Source of the DNA: Tateyamaria sp. Alg231-49
GTDB lineage: Bacteria; Pseudomonadota; Alphaproteobacteria; Rhodobacterales; Rhodobacteraceae
Length of the DNA stretch: 64,000 bases
Direction: 5' to 3'
NCBI RefSeq assembly: GCF_900143535.1
Contig: NZ_FRFA01000009.1
Span: forward strand, 1 to 64,000
Shown: piece after piece, positions 1-9,302 of the stretch
Layout of the letters: the number at the start of each line of letters is the position of its first letter
How positions within the stretch are numbered: position 1 is the stretch's first letter
Notes under the pieces: model-generated
What the model saw: only the letters and a program-made list of their open reading frames with translations
Told to the model about the DNA's origin: nothing
Database searches by the model: none
Translations under genes and position numbers: made by a program

Positions 1-335
1 GGAATGAGCCATACAAAGTGAGGTCCGTTTAAACACACCGGCGTAAACACAGGAGTTTGCAAGACCAATGAAGTGATGGAACTTTGTCAGCCCTAAAACC
101 AAGACGCCCCGTGCTTTGTCCTGAACGCTTGCTGTTCGAGTTGCGGAATGGGACTTGGTTGGTGGAAACCATCAGGGCCAGCGGCCATGTGCGTCGCGCG
201 AATAGGCCGAACACAAGACTGCTTCTGACAAATCCAAATCATCAAATAGGACTTGCAAAAAGGGAGCCATCCACACAGGACAAAGCTGCCGTTTGTTGCC
301 CTACGACCAACGTCGGCTTTCCGGTCATGGAAGGC
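1..335. other. Window edge without a recognisable gene
   Basis: I see no supported gene in this stretch. Short open frames exist on both strands, but none has a convincing ribosome binding site or a recognisable protein. The stretch lies downstream of the leftward rhaI gene, and the end of that transcript is expected here. No strong GC-rich hairpin with a T-run was found. Confidence 0.5.
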
Positions 336-1574
336 TTAGTCGCGGTCTGACACACTGCTTTGATAGCGGTCTAGCTCTTCAATCAACTTCTGACCGTTTG
401 GAACGCTTTCACGCTCAGAAAACTCACTCCAAACGGTGCCGAACGGCATGTCCTTGAACTCTTCTGTCAGCGTTAATCGTGTTGTGAAGTCCAGGTTCGT
501 TTCGGCGGTTTTCAGAACCTCCGTCGGCATCAATAGCGCGCGCAACAGTGCTTTTTGCATATTACGGGTTCCAATGACCCACGCGGCAGTCCGGCTGATG
601 GTCGCGTCAAAGAAATCGAGCCCGATGTGGGTGCGATCCAGCAAATCCGCGCTGACAAGTTCTTGTGCCATTTGAAGGATATCGTCGCTCAGCAAGATCA
701 CGTGGTCGCTGTCCCAGCGCATAGGGCGCGAAACGTGCAGCAGGATTTCGTCCAGCGAAAGGGCGACGGAACTGAGCTTGTCTGCGATGTTTTCCGTTGG
801 GTGGAAATGCCCCATATCAAGGCATAGCGACGTCCCTTTGCGGATCGCATACCCCATGTAGAATTCATGGCTGCCGACCGTGCAGGCCTCCACACCGATC
901 CCAAATAGTTTGCTTTCTACGGCATCCAGCATCTGCGCCTTGTCTTGTGGTGACGCCAGCATCGCATCCAGTGATGCCTCCAGCCGCGCGCGGGCAGACA
1001 TCCGGTCAATCGGGGTGTCTTTGTAGCCGTCAGGCACCCAGATGTTGTTCACACAGGGCGAGCCCAGCGCCGCACCCATTTGTGCGGCAATCTCTCGGGA
1101 CCGACGGCCATGTTCGATCCAGAAATCGCGAATGCCCTCATCAGGATGGCTGAGGGTCAAGTTGTCGTCTGCTTTTGCGTGAGCAAAGAAGGTTGGATTG
1201 AAATCGAGCCCGAGCTTCTGATCACGGGCCCAGTCAACCCAAGGTGCGAAATGCTGATACTCAATCTCATCTCGATCAGGGTTTGCATCGGTATCAAGAT
1301 ACATTGCATGCAGGTTCAACCGGTGATTTCCAGGGATCATTGCATAGGCGAATTCCAGATCGGCGCGCAATTCGTCCGGTGTGCGGGCACGTCCGGGATG
1401 ATTTCCAGTCGCCTGAATACCTCCCCCCGAGGATCCGGACTTTTGTTCGAACCCCACTACATCGTCGCCCTGCCAGCAATGCATCGAGATGGGAATGGTC
1501 TTTAATCGGTCCAGTGCCGCTTCAGTATCGACACCCCAGTCGGCAAATGCCGCCTTCGCTGTTTCATAGCTCAT
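336..1574 (-). CDS. rhaA: L-rhamnose isomerase, E. coli RhaA type
   Basis: Converts L-rhamnose to L-rhamnulose in the cytoplasm, the first intracellular step of the pathway. The 412-residue product matches the E. coli-type enzyme (about 419 residues) over its whole length. Landmarks are MHCWQGDD (residues 31-38), GGIQATGN (51-58), LGLDFNP (121-127), DAVESKLFGIG (217-227) and GHFHPTE (255-261). Residues equivalent to the E. coli metal ligands appear present: E220, D253, H280 and the D288/D290 pair. The gene lies 9 nt downstream of the aldolase-dehydrogenase fusion and is presumably co-transcribed with it. The related Rhizobium locus is known to use a different isomerase subtype (RhaI), so this pairing is a mosaic. 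The name rhaI is also used in alphaproteobacteria. Confidence 0.93.
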   Translation of the reverse strand: MSYETAKAAFADWGVDTEAALDRLKTIPISMHCWQGDDVVGFEQKSGSSGGGIQATGNHPGRARTPDELRADLEFAYAMIPGNHRLNLHAMYLDTDANPDRDEIEYQHFAPWVDWARDQKLGLDFNPTFFAHAKADDNLTLSHPDEGIRDFWIEHGRRSREIAAQMGAALGSPCVNNIWVPDGYKDTPIDRMSARARLEASLDAMLASPQDKAQMLDAVESKLFGIGVEACTVGSHEFYMGYAIRKGTSLCLDMGHFHPTENIADKLSSVALSLDEILLHVSRPMRWDSDHVILLSDDILQMAQELVSADLLDRTHIGLDFFDATISRTAAWVIGTRNMQKALLRALLMPTEVLKTAETNLDFTTRLTLTEEFKDMPFGTVWSEFSERESVPNGQKLIEELDRYQSSVSDRD

Positions 1575-1583
1575 TGCCGGTTC

Positions 1584-3686
1584 CTATCGCGTAAAGGCTT
1601 GGACGTTACCGGCATCAACATTGATGATGTTGCCAGTTGATTTGGACGACGTATCAGCTGCAAAGAAATAGCAGGCTTCGGCAATATCCTCGGGCAGAAC
1701 CGAACGCTTGAGCATGGATCGCTGGCGATACATCTCTTCCAGTCCATCTTTGTCCGTGCCGTAGGTCCCAGCACGTTGTTCGAGCCAGTCCCCTTCCCAG
1801 ATCTTTGAGCCGCGCAGAACCGCATCAGGATTGACCACATTTACGCGAATGCCTGCTTCAGCACCTTCCAGTGCAAGGCACCTTGCCAGATGGATTTCCG
1901 ACGCCTTGGCAGTGCAATAGGCGGCGGCATTGGGCGAGGCCGCGAGGCCATTCTTGGAGCCAACAAAGACGACCGAGCCACCCATGTCCTGCACCCGCAT
2001 CAGTTTGAACGCTTCGCGGCTGACCAAAAAATACCCCGTCGACAGGATATCCATGTTCTTGTTCCAAAGTGCGAGCGAAGTGTCTTCGATCGGCGCTGAA
2101 GACGCGATGCCAGCATTGGAGACCAGAATATCCACCCCGCCGAACTCGACAGCGGCGTCTGCAAAGGCGGCGGCAACCGCATCTTCGCTGGTGACATCCA
2201 TGCGAACCCTGCGCACGACGTCTTTGCCATAAGTGCCGGCAAGATTTTCCTGAGTAGAGGCGAGGGCCTCTTCGTTTATGTCTGCCAACACGACGCAGGC
2301 GCCTTCGGACAGATAACGCTTCGCCGTGGCAGCGCCGATGCCACCAGCACCACCAGTGACAAGGGCGACCCGGCCAGCGAGTGATTTAGGTTTGGGCATG
2401 CGCTGTAGTTTTGCTTCCTCCAGCAGCCAATATTCGATGTCAAAGGCCTCCTGTTCGGGCAGGCCCTGGTATTCGCTGACAGCAGAGGCGCCGCGCATCA
2501 CGTTGATCGCATTGACGTAAAACTCGCCCGAAATGCGCGCAGTCGCTTTGTCTTTGGCAAAGGTGATCATCCCGACACCGGGCACCAGATAAACAACCGC
2601 GTTTGGGTCGCGCAGTGCTGGACTGTCATCGTGCTTGCAGCGCTCATAGTAGGCTGCATAGTCCTTGCGGTAGGCGTCAACCTGATCCGGCAACCCTTCC
2701 AGAACAGCGTCAATATTACTGGTAGCGGGATCAAATGGCACCACAAGTGGGCGGATTTTGGTGCGCAAAAAGTGGTCGGGGCAAGACGTGCCCAAAGCCG
2801 CAAGCGGTTCCATGTTCCGCGCATTTACGAATTCGAGAACAGCATCGCTGTCATTGAAATGACCGACCATGTGCTGATTGCCTGACACGAAACCACGGAT
2901 GGCAGGCATCAGTCGGGCTGCGATCGCGCGCCGCTCGTTGACAGGTTGACTGTCATGCACAGGCCCGCCAAAGGGGGCGACCCCGTCACTGCGATCTGCC
3001 AGCCATTTGGTGGCCACGTTGATGACGTCGATGGTCTGGTCATAACAGTCTTTGGCCGTATCAGCCCAAGTGAACAGCCCATGGCTTTCCAGCACAACAC
3101 CGTCAGCATCCGGGTTTTCCAGACAGAACTTTTCCAACCAAAGACCCAGTTCATACCCGGGCTTTTTCCAGGGCAGCCAGCCTATGCGGTCACCAAAAAT
3201 CTCTTGCGTGAGTTCCTTGGAGTTTGTCGACGCGGCAATCGCGATAATGGCATCGGCGTGCACATGGTCCACATGTTTGCGCGGCACGTAGGCGTGGAGC
3301 GGAGTGTCGATGGAAGCGGCCCGAGGATTCAGTTTATATGTGCAGTGCGGCAGATACCCCACCATCTCATCTTCAAACTCCACACCACGGTAAAGCGACT
3401 TCAGCGCCTGCAACTTGTCCATGTAGAGCGTAGAAAAGCCATCCATCTTGATCGAACCGATGTCGCCACCTGATCCTTTGACCCACAACACTTCGACGTT
3501 GTCACCGGTTAGTGGGTCAACTTCCATCACTTTGGCTGATGTGTTGCCACCGCCATAATTGGTCACACGCTTGTCCGAACCCAGGATGTTAGAGCGATAA
3601 AGCAATAGTTCTGATTCGCTCATGCCTTGAGCCGCATCGTCATCCCATCGGCTTTCAAGAAGCTGAGTTTGCACTGTTTTCAACAT
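1584..3686 (-). CDS. rhaD: Bifunctional rhamnulose-1-phosphate aldolase / short-chain dehydrogenase
   Basis: A fusion enzyme of 700 residues. The N-terminal class II aldolase/adducin-type domain (about 20-400) should split L-rhamnulose-1-phosphate into dihydroxyacetone phosphate and L-lactaldehyde. Histidines at 131, 138, 141 and 143 (PLHAYVPRKHVDHVHAD) are candidate zinc ligands. The C-terminal short-chain dehydrogenase domain starts near 436, with the NAD-binding glycine motif GGAGGIG (about 445-451), NAG (about 524) and a YxxxK catalytic pair near 590-594. It is thought to oxidise lactaldehyde. The start is supported by GGGAGGAAAC directly before the ATG. This is the first gene of the leftward rha transcript, divergent from rhaR across 187 nt. 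Confidence 0.93.
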   Translation of the reverse strand: MLKTVQTQLLESRWDDDAAQGMSESELLLYRSNILGSDKRVTNYGGGNTSAKVMEVDPLTGDNVEVLWVKGSGGDIGSIKMDGFSTLYMDKLQALKSLYRGVEFEDEMVGYLPHCTYKLNPRAASIDTPLHAYVPRKHVDHVHADAIIAIAASTNSKELTQEIFGDRIGWLPWKKPGYELGLWLEKFCLENPDADGVVLESHGLFTWADTAKDCYDQTIDVINVATKWLADRSDGVAPFGGPVHDSQPVNERRAIAARLMPAIRGFVSGNQHMVGHFNDSDAVLEFVNARNMEPLAALGTSCPDHFLRTKIRPLVVPFDPATSNIDAVLEGLPDQVDAYRKDYAAYYERCKHDDSPALRDPNAVVYLVPGVGMITFAKDKATARISGEFYVNAINVMRGASAVSEYQGLPEQEAFDIEYWLLEEAKLQRMPKPKSLAGRVALVTGGAGGIGAATAKRYLSEGACVVLADINEEALASTQENLAGTYGKDVVRRVRMDVTSEDAVAAAFADAAVEFGGVDILVSNAGIASSAPIEDTSLALWNKNMDILSTGYFLVSREAFKLMRVQDMGGSVVFVGSKNGLAASPNAAAYCTAKASEIHLARCLALEGAEAGIRVNVVNPDAVLRGSKIWEGDWLEQRAGTYGTDKDGLEEMYRQRSMLKRSVLPEDIAEACYFFAADTSSKSTGNIINVDAGNVQAFTR

Positions 3687-3756
3687 GTTTCCTCCCGGTT
3701 GGCTTTACGAGCCCATCATTAATCTTCGCTACAAGGCTGATTGGAGTGCGGCGGTT

Positions 3757-3829
3757 TGTCAATCATAAACGGTCAAAACCGATCATGCTGCACCGCAATA
3801 TGATTGCTAATGATCGAAACTGATTGACA
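3757..3829. promoter_or_regulatory. Divergent rha promoter region with paired DeoR-type operators
   Basis: Two 18-bp elements, AACGGTCAAAACCGATCA at 3768-3785 and AATGATCGAAACTGATTG at 3809-3826, share the pattern AAYGRTCRAAACYGATY and start 41 bp apart, close to four helical turns. A TTGACA hexamer at 3824-3829 overlaps the right copy and faces rhaR. A second TTGACA lies on the minus strand at 3762-3757 beside the left copy and faces rhaD. No convincing -10 boxes were identified. The geometry suggests that RhaR, bound at both sites, represses both transcripts. Binding by RhaR is inferred from position. Confidence 0.6.
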
Positions 3830-3873
3830 GGTGCGGCGAATCTCGACAGTTTGTCGGATCAGGGAGGCCAGCA

Positions 3874-4674
3874 ATGCACGAGAAAGAACGCCATACGATC
3901 ATTCTGTCTGCGGTCGAAGAGCGGCCCGTTGTGACCGTGGTTGACCTTTGCAATCTGACTGGCGCGTCGGAGGCGACGATCCGGCGTGATATCGCAACGC
4001 TGGATCAGGACAAGCTGCTGCGCCGGGTGCGTGGCGGTGCTGAAGCTTTAAGCCCGCCGCAGTTTGTTGGCCTTGCCGGACGTCCGTTTTCGGTCAATGA
4101 GGCCATGCGTATCGACGAAAAGCAGGCCATCGCTGCCGCCGCCGTCGACCTGTGTGAAGATGGCGATGCGATCATCATCAATGGTGGCACGACGACATTT
4201 CAGATGGTGCACCCGCTGGCCAGCCGTCGGCTGCAGGTCTTCACCAACTCTTTTCCGATTGCCGAGCATCTGCTCAAGCATTCCAAGAATACCATCATGC
4301 TGTCGGGTGGCACGATCTATCGTGAACAGAACATCATTCTTTCGCCATTCGACAACGACGTGACACGGAATTTTTGTGCTCGGCGCATGTTCATGGGCGC
4401 GCAAGGGTTGGGACCACTTGGGCTGATGGAAGCGGATCCCTTGCTGATCCAAGCTGAGCAAAAATTGATCGGGCAGGCAGACGAGCTTGTCGTTCTGGCT
4501 GACAGCACAAAGTTCGAGCAACGCTCAAGCCTCGTTTTGTGCCCGTTGAACCGGATCACAACCGTCATCACCGATGACCAGATAACAGACAAAGCGGCCT
4601 CGATGCTCGAAGCCGCCGAAGTGACGCTGATCGTTACCCAGTCAGGGGGCGCTCAGAAAAACGTGGCCTCTTGA
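3874..4674 (+). CDS. rhaR: DeoR-family transcriptional regulator of rhamnose catabolism
   Basis: A 266-residue DeoR-type regulator. It has an N-terminal DeoR helix-turn-helix (about residues 5-58, including ASEATIRRDIATLD) and a C-terminal sugar-phosphate sensor domain with the phosphate-binding INGGTTTFQM (about 101-110) and the LSGGTIYREQ segment. It probably represses rhaDA and the transport operon and is released by a pathway intermediate, as reported for RhaR of Rhizobium leguminosarum. The start has GGGAGGCCAGCA just upstream. It is the first gene of the rightward operon, with 40 nt to rhaS, so autoregulation is likely. It is not the AraC-type RhaR of E. coli. Confidence 0.88.
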   Translation: MHEKERHTIILSAVEERPVVTVVDLCNLTGASEATIRRDIATLDQDKLLRRVRGGAEALSPPQFVGLAGRPFSVNEAMRIDEKQAIAAAAVDLCEDGDAIIINGGTTTFQMVHPLASRRLQVFTNSFPIAEHLLKHSKNTIMLSGGTIYREQNIILSPFDNDVTRNFCARRMFMGAQGLGPLGLMEADPLLIQAEQKLIGQADELVVLADSTKFEQRSSLVLCPLNRITTVITDDQITDKAASMLEAAEVTLIVTQSGGAQKNVAS

Positions 4675-4714
4675 TCGGGGCATTACCAGCGAACGTACTT
4701 TAGGGAGGAAACCA

Positions 4715-5716
4715 ATGAAACGTCGCACTTTCACTACACTCACCGCAGGCCTCAGCCTTGCAGCAAGCCTGTTCGGCACCACAGCAATGGCGCAGGACGA
4801 TATGCGTATCGCGCTGGTCGTAAAGGCCCTCGGCATCGGCTTCTTTGAAGCGGCTGCAGAAGGCGCCCAAGAGGCTGCTGATGAACTTGGCGGTGTCGAG
4901 ATCATCTATACCGGCCCCACCGATACAACCGCTGAAGGCCAGATTGAGGTGATCAACTCGCTCATCGCTCAGGGCGTGGACGCAATCGCGGTATCGGCAA
5001 ACGATACCGACGCGCTTGTGCCGACACTGAAAAAGGCCATGCAACGGGGTATCACGGTTATCTCATGGGACTCAGGCGTCGCAGATGAGGGTCGTCAGAT
5101 GCACCTCAACCCATCCTCCAACGCGCTGATCGGCAACATGATCATCAAACTGGCCGCTGATCACCTGCCCGATGGCGGGGACGTGGCGGTGCTTTCGGCT
5201 ACGACCACGTCAACGAACCAGAACATCTGGATCGAAGAGATGACCAAGGTGATGGGCAACTATCCCGGCATCAACGTCGTCTCGACCGTCTATGGTGACG
5301 ACCTTGCCGACAAGTCCTATCGCGAAGCGACAGGTCTCATGCAGTCTTATCCCGACCTCGACGCGATCATCGCACCGACATCTGTCGGCATCGTGGCTGC
5401 TGCACAGGCCGTTGTCGACGCTGGCAAAGTGGGTGAAGTCAACGTCACCGGCCTTGGTCTGCCGTCCGAAATGGCAGGTGCTATCGAGAGTGGTGCGTCA
5501 CAGTCCTTTGCGATCTGGAACCCAATCGATCTTGGATACTCCGCAGCAATGATTGCCCATGCGCTGGTCTCCGGTGCGGCAACGGCAGAGCCCGGTGCCG
5601 AAATCTCGATTGGTCGGGTCGGCACCATCACTTTGGATGAAAGCAATTCGGCTGCCATGGCAGATCCGTTCATCTACGATGCGTCCAACATCGATCAGTT
5701 CAAATCGATCTTCTGA
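4715..5716 (+). CDS. rhaS: Rhamnose ABC transporter, periplasmic substrate-binding protein
   Basis: A 333-residue periplasmic binding protein of the sugar-binding (peripla_BP_4) type that delivers L-rhamnose to the RhaTPQ membrane complex. A signal peptide is visible (positive MKRR, hydrophobic core, cleavage after AMA near residue 26). The mature part begins with a short strand (MRIALVVKALG) and includes the TGPTDTTAEGQ and DSGVADEGRQ segments common in RhaS-type proteins. The start is preceded by a strong GGGAGGAAACC. A perfect hairpin follows the gene within the operon, which could raise binding-protein mRNA relative to the membrane genes. Specificity is inferred from the locus. Confidence 0.92.
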   Translation: MKRRTFTTLTAGLSLAASLFGTTAMAQDDMRIALVVKALGIGFFEAAAEGAQEAADELGGVEIIYTGPTDTTAEGQIEVINSLIAQGVDAIAVSANDTDALVPTLKKAMQRGITVISWDSGVADEGRQMHLNPSSNALIGNMIIKLAADHLPDGGDVAVLSATTTSTNQNIWIEEMTKVMGNYPGINVVSTVYGDDLADKSYREATGLMQSYPDLDAIIAPTSVGIVAAAQAVVDAGKVGEVNVTGLGLPSEMAGAIESGASQSFAIWNPIDLGYSAAMIAHALVSGAATAEPGAEISIGRVGTITLDESNSAAMADPFIYDASNIDQFKSIF

Positions 5717-5734
5717 TCAACTGACGCGATCACT

Positions 5735-5757
5735 GGCGCGGCCCAATCGGCCGCGCC
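5735..5757 (+). other. Intra-operon stem-loop after rhaS
   Basis: A perfect 9-bp stem, GGCGCGGCC (5735-5743) and GGCCGCGCC (5749-5757), closes a five-base loop in the 74-nt rhaS-rhaT gap. No T-run follows, so it is more likely an mRNA-stabilising or partial attenuation element than a full terminator. Such hairpins after a binding-protein gene are known in other ABC operons such as mal. Confidence 0.6.
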
Positions 5758-5790
5758 GACATCCCCCATCTGAACAAGTCGAGACCTGAA

Positions 5791-7323
5791 ATGCTGAAAA
5801 AATCAGACAGCGCGATACCGTCTGAAGGTTCGACTGTGCAGACAGCAATTCTTGCGCTCGACGGGATTACGAAAACCTTTCCGGGCGTCAAAGCCTTGTC
5901 CGAGGTCTCGCTGCACCTGATACCGGGCAAAGTCACCGCTTTGATCGGTGAAAACGGCGCTGGTAAATCCACAGTCGTAAAGATCCTTACAGGCATCTAT
6001 CAACCTGACGGCGGCGCCATTCTGGTCGATGGGCAGCCCACAACCTTTCCCGCACCGCAGGCCGCCGCTGACAACGGCGTGACCGCGATCCATCAGGAAA
6101 CGGTACTTTTTGATGAACTGTCAGTGGCAGAAAACATTTTTCTGGGCCATGCCCCGCGCGGGGCGTTTGGCCTGATAGACCGAAAGACGATGAACCAGAA
6201 GGCGGGTGAAATCCTTGACGGTGTGGGTGCCAAGATTGAGCCCGATCACAAGCTCAAGGATCTCGGCATCGCCAACAAGCATCTGGTGGCCATTGCCCGC
6301 GCCCTGTCGATTGATGCCCGCGTTGTCATCATGGATGAACCAACAGCGGCACTGTCACACAAGGAAATCGAAGAGCTTTACGAGCTTGTTGAAAGCCTAA
6401 AGGCGCAAGGAAAGGCTATCCTGTTTATCAGCCACAAGTTTGACGAGATTTTCCGGATCGCTGACAACTACACAGTATTTCGCGACGGACAATTGATCGG
6501 TGATGGCGCGATTGCTGATGTGACTGAGGCTGACCTCGTCAAGATGATGGTAGGCCGCGATGTCAGCCAAATCTTTCCGCAGCGCACGCCCAATCCGGGC
6601 GACGACATTCTAAAAGTTGCAGGCTACAGCCATCCAACAGAGTTCGAGGACATTGGGTTCACCCTGCGCACGGGCGAAATCCTTGGCTTTTACGGTCTCG
6701 TTGGGGCGGGTCGGTCCGAGTTTATGCAAGCGCTGTTTGGCATGACGCGCCCCTCAGCCGGCACCGTTGAAATTGATGGAGCGTCCGTCCAGATCAAATC
6801 CCCTGCTGATGCTGTCGATCATGGCATCGTCTACGTGCCCGAAGACCGCGGGAAGCAGGGTGCGATACTTGATCTGCCAATCTTTCAGAACGTCACGCTG
6901 CCCTCTTTGGGGCGGCTTTCCAAAAACGGGTTTCTGAAGCTGGCCGAAGAATTCAAGCTGGCGCGCGAATATACCGAGCGACTGGATCTGCGCGCCGCGT
7001 CTTTGGACACACACGTTGGTAACCTATCCGGCGGCAACCAGCAAAAAGTCGTCATCGCAAAATGGCTGGCGACACAACCCAAGGTGATCATTCTCGATGA
7101 GCCAACCAAAGGCGTCGACATCGGCTCCAAGGCTGCGGTGCACGAATTCATGGCTGAACTTGCCGCGCAAGGGCTCGCGGTGATCATGGTCAGTTCCGAG
7201 ATCCCGGAAATTCTGGGGATGTCCGACCGCGTTATCGTGATGCGCGAAGGCCGTATGGTTGCTGAATTGTCTGATAAAGACCTGCAACCCGAAACGCTTG
7301 TCCGCCACGCCGCCGGTATCTGA
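5791..7323 (+). CDS. rhaT: Rhamnose ABC transporter, ATP-binding protein
   Basis: A 510-residue protein with two ABC domains, as in the RbsA/XylG group of sugar importers, sitting on the cytoplasmic face and powering RhaPQ. The first domain has Walker A GENGAGKST (residues 53-61) and Walker B VVIMDEPTAALS. The second has a degenerate P-loop (GLVGAGRSE), as is usual in this group, plus LSGGNQQKVVIAKWL and VIILDEPTKGVDIG. It follows rhaS by 74 nt and precedes rhaP by 12 nt. Starts further in (near TAILALDGITKTF) are possible but lack better signals. Rhamnose specificity comes from context. Confidence 0.92.
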   Translation: MLKKSDSAIPSEGSTVQTAILALDGITKTFPGVKALSEVSLHLIPGKVTALIGENGAGKSTVVKILTGIYQPDGGAILVDGQPTTFPAPQAAADNGVTAIHQETVLFDELSVAENIFLGHAPRGAFGLIDRKTMNQKAGEILDGVGAKIEPDHKLKDLGIANKHLVAIARALSIDARVVIMDEPTAALSHKEIEELYELVESLKAQGKAILFISHKFDEIFRIADNYTVFRDGQLIGDGAIADVTEADLVKMMVGRDVSQIFPQRTPNPGDDILKVAGYSHPTEFEDIGFTLRTGEILGFYGLVGAGRSEFMQALFGMTRPSAGTVEIDGASVQIKSPADAVDHGIVYVPEDRGKQGAILDLPIFQNVTLPSLGRLSKNGFLKLAEEFKLAREYTERLDLRAASLDTHVGNLSGGNQQKVVIAKWLATQPKVIILDEPTKGVDIGSKAAVHEFMAELAAQGLAVIMVSSEIPEILGMSDRVIVMREGRMVAELSDKDLQPETLVRHAAGI

Positions 7324-7335
7324 GGGGAACACAGC

Positions 7336-8319
7336 ATGCTGAAACGACTGATCACATCGCGCGAGGCCCTTCTGGTCGGAGCCATTGTCCTGTTGCTGGC
7401 GCTTATCTCGTCGCGCTTTCCGGGCTTCATAACACCAGCCAATCTGGCAAACGTATTCAATGACACGTCGCCACTGATCCTTTTGGCCATCGGTCAGATG
7501 ATCGTGATCCTGACCAAATGCATCGACCTGAGTGTCGCGGCCAATCTGGCGCTAACGGGCATGGTGGTGTCCATGGTCAATGTTGCTGCCCCGGGACTTC
7601 CGATTATCGTTATCCTTGTCATAGCAATCGGCCTTGGCACCCTTTTGGGCATGATCAACGGCGTATTGGTGTGGAAGCTGGCCATCCCGCCAATCGTGGT
7701 CACGTTGGGCACGATGACCATTTTTCGGGGGATCATCTTTGTCATTTCGGACGGGAAATGGGTCAACAGCCACGAGATGAGCCCGGCGTTCAAAGCGTTC
7801 CCGCGCACCGAATTGCTCGGGTTGCCGGTCTTGGGTTGGATCGCAATTCTGGCTGTAATTGTGTTCACCATCGTGATGACACGCACCACTCTGGGCCGGG
7901 CGTTTTATGCGGCTGGCGGCAATCCACATGCAGCCACCTATGCCGGGATCAACGTGGGCAAGACGCAATTCTGGGCCTTTACGATCTCCGGCGCGCTCGC
8001 GGGTTTGACGGGGTATCTCTGGGTATCGCGCTTTGCCGTGTCCTACGTTGATATCGCCGGGGGGTTTGAGCTGGACGTGGTCGCCGCCTGCGTGATCGGC
8101 GGCGTGTCCATCATGGGGGGCATCGGTACTGTGGCAGGTGCGCTGCTGGGAGCCTTGTTCCTAGGCATCATCAAAAACGCATTGCCCGTCGTCGACATCT
8201 CTCCCTTCTGGCAATTGGCCATCTCCGGTGGCGCGATCATCGTCGCTGTGGCGCTGAACGCGCAGGCCAATCGAGAAAAAGGACGCATAATTCTCAAACG
8301 CGCGGAGCAGGCATCATGA
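7336..8319 (+). CDS. rhaP: Rhamnose ABC transporter permease 1
   Basis: A 327-residue integral membrane permease of the ribose/autoinducer-2 (BPD_transp_2) family with about eight to ten hydrophobic segments. Typical family segments are GQMIVILTKCIDLSVAANLALTG (residues about 55-77), GTMTIFRGI and GGVSIMGGIGTVAGALLGALF near the C-terminus. It pairs with RhaQ to form the membrane channel. The last four bases overlap the rhaQ start (ATGA), indicating translational coupling. The start has AGGGGAACACAGC upstream. Confidence 0.92.
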   Translation: MLKRLITSREALLVGAIVLLLALISSRFPGFITPANLANVFNDTSPLILLAIGQMIVILTKCIDLSVAANLALTGMVVSMVNVAAPGLPIIVILVIAIGLGTLLGMINGVLVWKLAIPPIVVTLGTMTIFRGIIFVISDGKWVNSHEMSPAFKAFPRTELLGLPVLGWIAILAVIVFTIVMTRTTLGRAFYAAGGNPHAATYAGINVGKTQFWAFTISGALAGLTGYLWVSRFAVSYVDIAGGFELDVVAACVIGGVSIMGGIGTVAGALLGALFLGIIKNALPVVDISPFWQLAISGGAIIVAVALNAQANREKGRIILKRAEQAS

Positions 8320-9302
8320 GCACCACCGAACGCATCATCCCTGACCGCCTGCGCTCGCCGCTAGAACAAAGGCTAAAAAGCTGGGAAACACTTCTTTTAC
8401 TGGTGGCCATCGGCATCTTTATCGCCAACAGCCTTGCATCGCCCTACTTCCTCAACGCGTGGAACCTCAGTGACGCGACCTTTAACTTTACCGAAAAAGC
8501 GATGATTGCCTTTGCCATGGCGCTGCTCATCATATCCGGAGAGATCGACCTGTCCGTGGCTTCGATTATCGCGCTGGCCTCGACCGCGATGGGCGCGGCT
8601 GTGCAGATGGGCGTTGGCACACCGGGCCTCGTGATGATCGGACTTGGCGTTGGGCTACTTTGTGGTGCCTTCAATGGTGTGCTCGTGACCCGTTTGGGTT
8701 TGCCGTCTATCGTGGTGACGATCGGCACGATGAGCCTGTTTCGCGGCATCAGTTACATCGTATTGGGCGACCAGGCATTTCGTGGCTATCCGGCCAGCTT
8801 CTCTTGGTTTGGTCAGGGCTATGTCTGGTGGGTGATCTCGTTTGAATTCGTGCTCTTTGCGATCATCGCTGTGATTTACGCAGTCCTGTTGCACAAGACC
8901 AACTTTGGCCGCGCAGTCTATGCAATTGGCAACAACGCGACGGGTGCCATGTTCTCCGGCATACGGGTGCAGCGGGTAAAATTCATCCTGTTCTTGCTCA
9001 CTGGCCTGATGTCCGGCGTCGCCGCCATCTGCCTGACGGCACGGCTCGGCTCAACCCGGCCGTCCATCGCGACAGGCTGGGAGCTTGAGATCGTGACAAT
9101 GGTTGTACTGGGCGGCGTCAGCATCTTGGGTGGTTCTGGTACGATTGTTGGGGTTGTCATCGCGGCCTTCGTGATGGGGTTGGTCACGTTTGGACTGGGG
9201 CTGCTGAACGTGCCCGGCATCGTCATGTCCATCGTAATTGGCGCGCTTTTGATCGGGGTCATCGCCCTGCCGCGCCTTTGGTCCATGTGGCGGGCGCGGT
9301 GA
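8316..9302 (+). CDS. rhaQ: Rhamnose ABC transporter permease 2
   Basis: The second permease of the importer, 328 residues, paralogous to RhaP. It has the same family landmarks: [20 protein letters not shown] (about 69-88), [15 protein letters not shown] and [20 protein letters not shown]. The stop codon shares its final base with the start of the mutarotase gene (TGATG at 9300-9304), so the whole 3' half of the operon appears translationally coupled. Two distinct permeases instead of a homodimer match the R. leguminosarum rhaSTPQ arrangement. Confidence 0.92.
   Translation: MSTTERIIPDRLRSPLEQRLKSWETLLLLVAIGIFIANSLASPYFLNAWNLSDATFNFTEKAMIAFAMALLIISGEIDLSVASIIALASTAMGAAVQMGVGTPGLVMIGLGVGLLCGAFNGVLVTRLGLPSIVVTIGTMSLFRGISYIVLGDQAFRGYPASFSWFGQGYVWWVISFEFVLFAIIAVIYAVLLHKTNFGRAVYAIGNNATGAMFSGIRVQRVKFILFLLTGLMSGVAAICLTARLGSTRPSIATGWELEIVTMVVLGGVSILGGSGTIVGVVIAAFVMGLVTFGLGLLNVPGIVMSIVIGALLIGVIALPRLWSMWRAR

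Noticed and set aside
84-350. Rightward open frame at the window start
   Set aside because: No ribosome binding site, no recognisable protein pattern, and it overlaps the end of rhaI.
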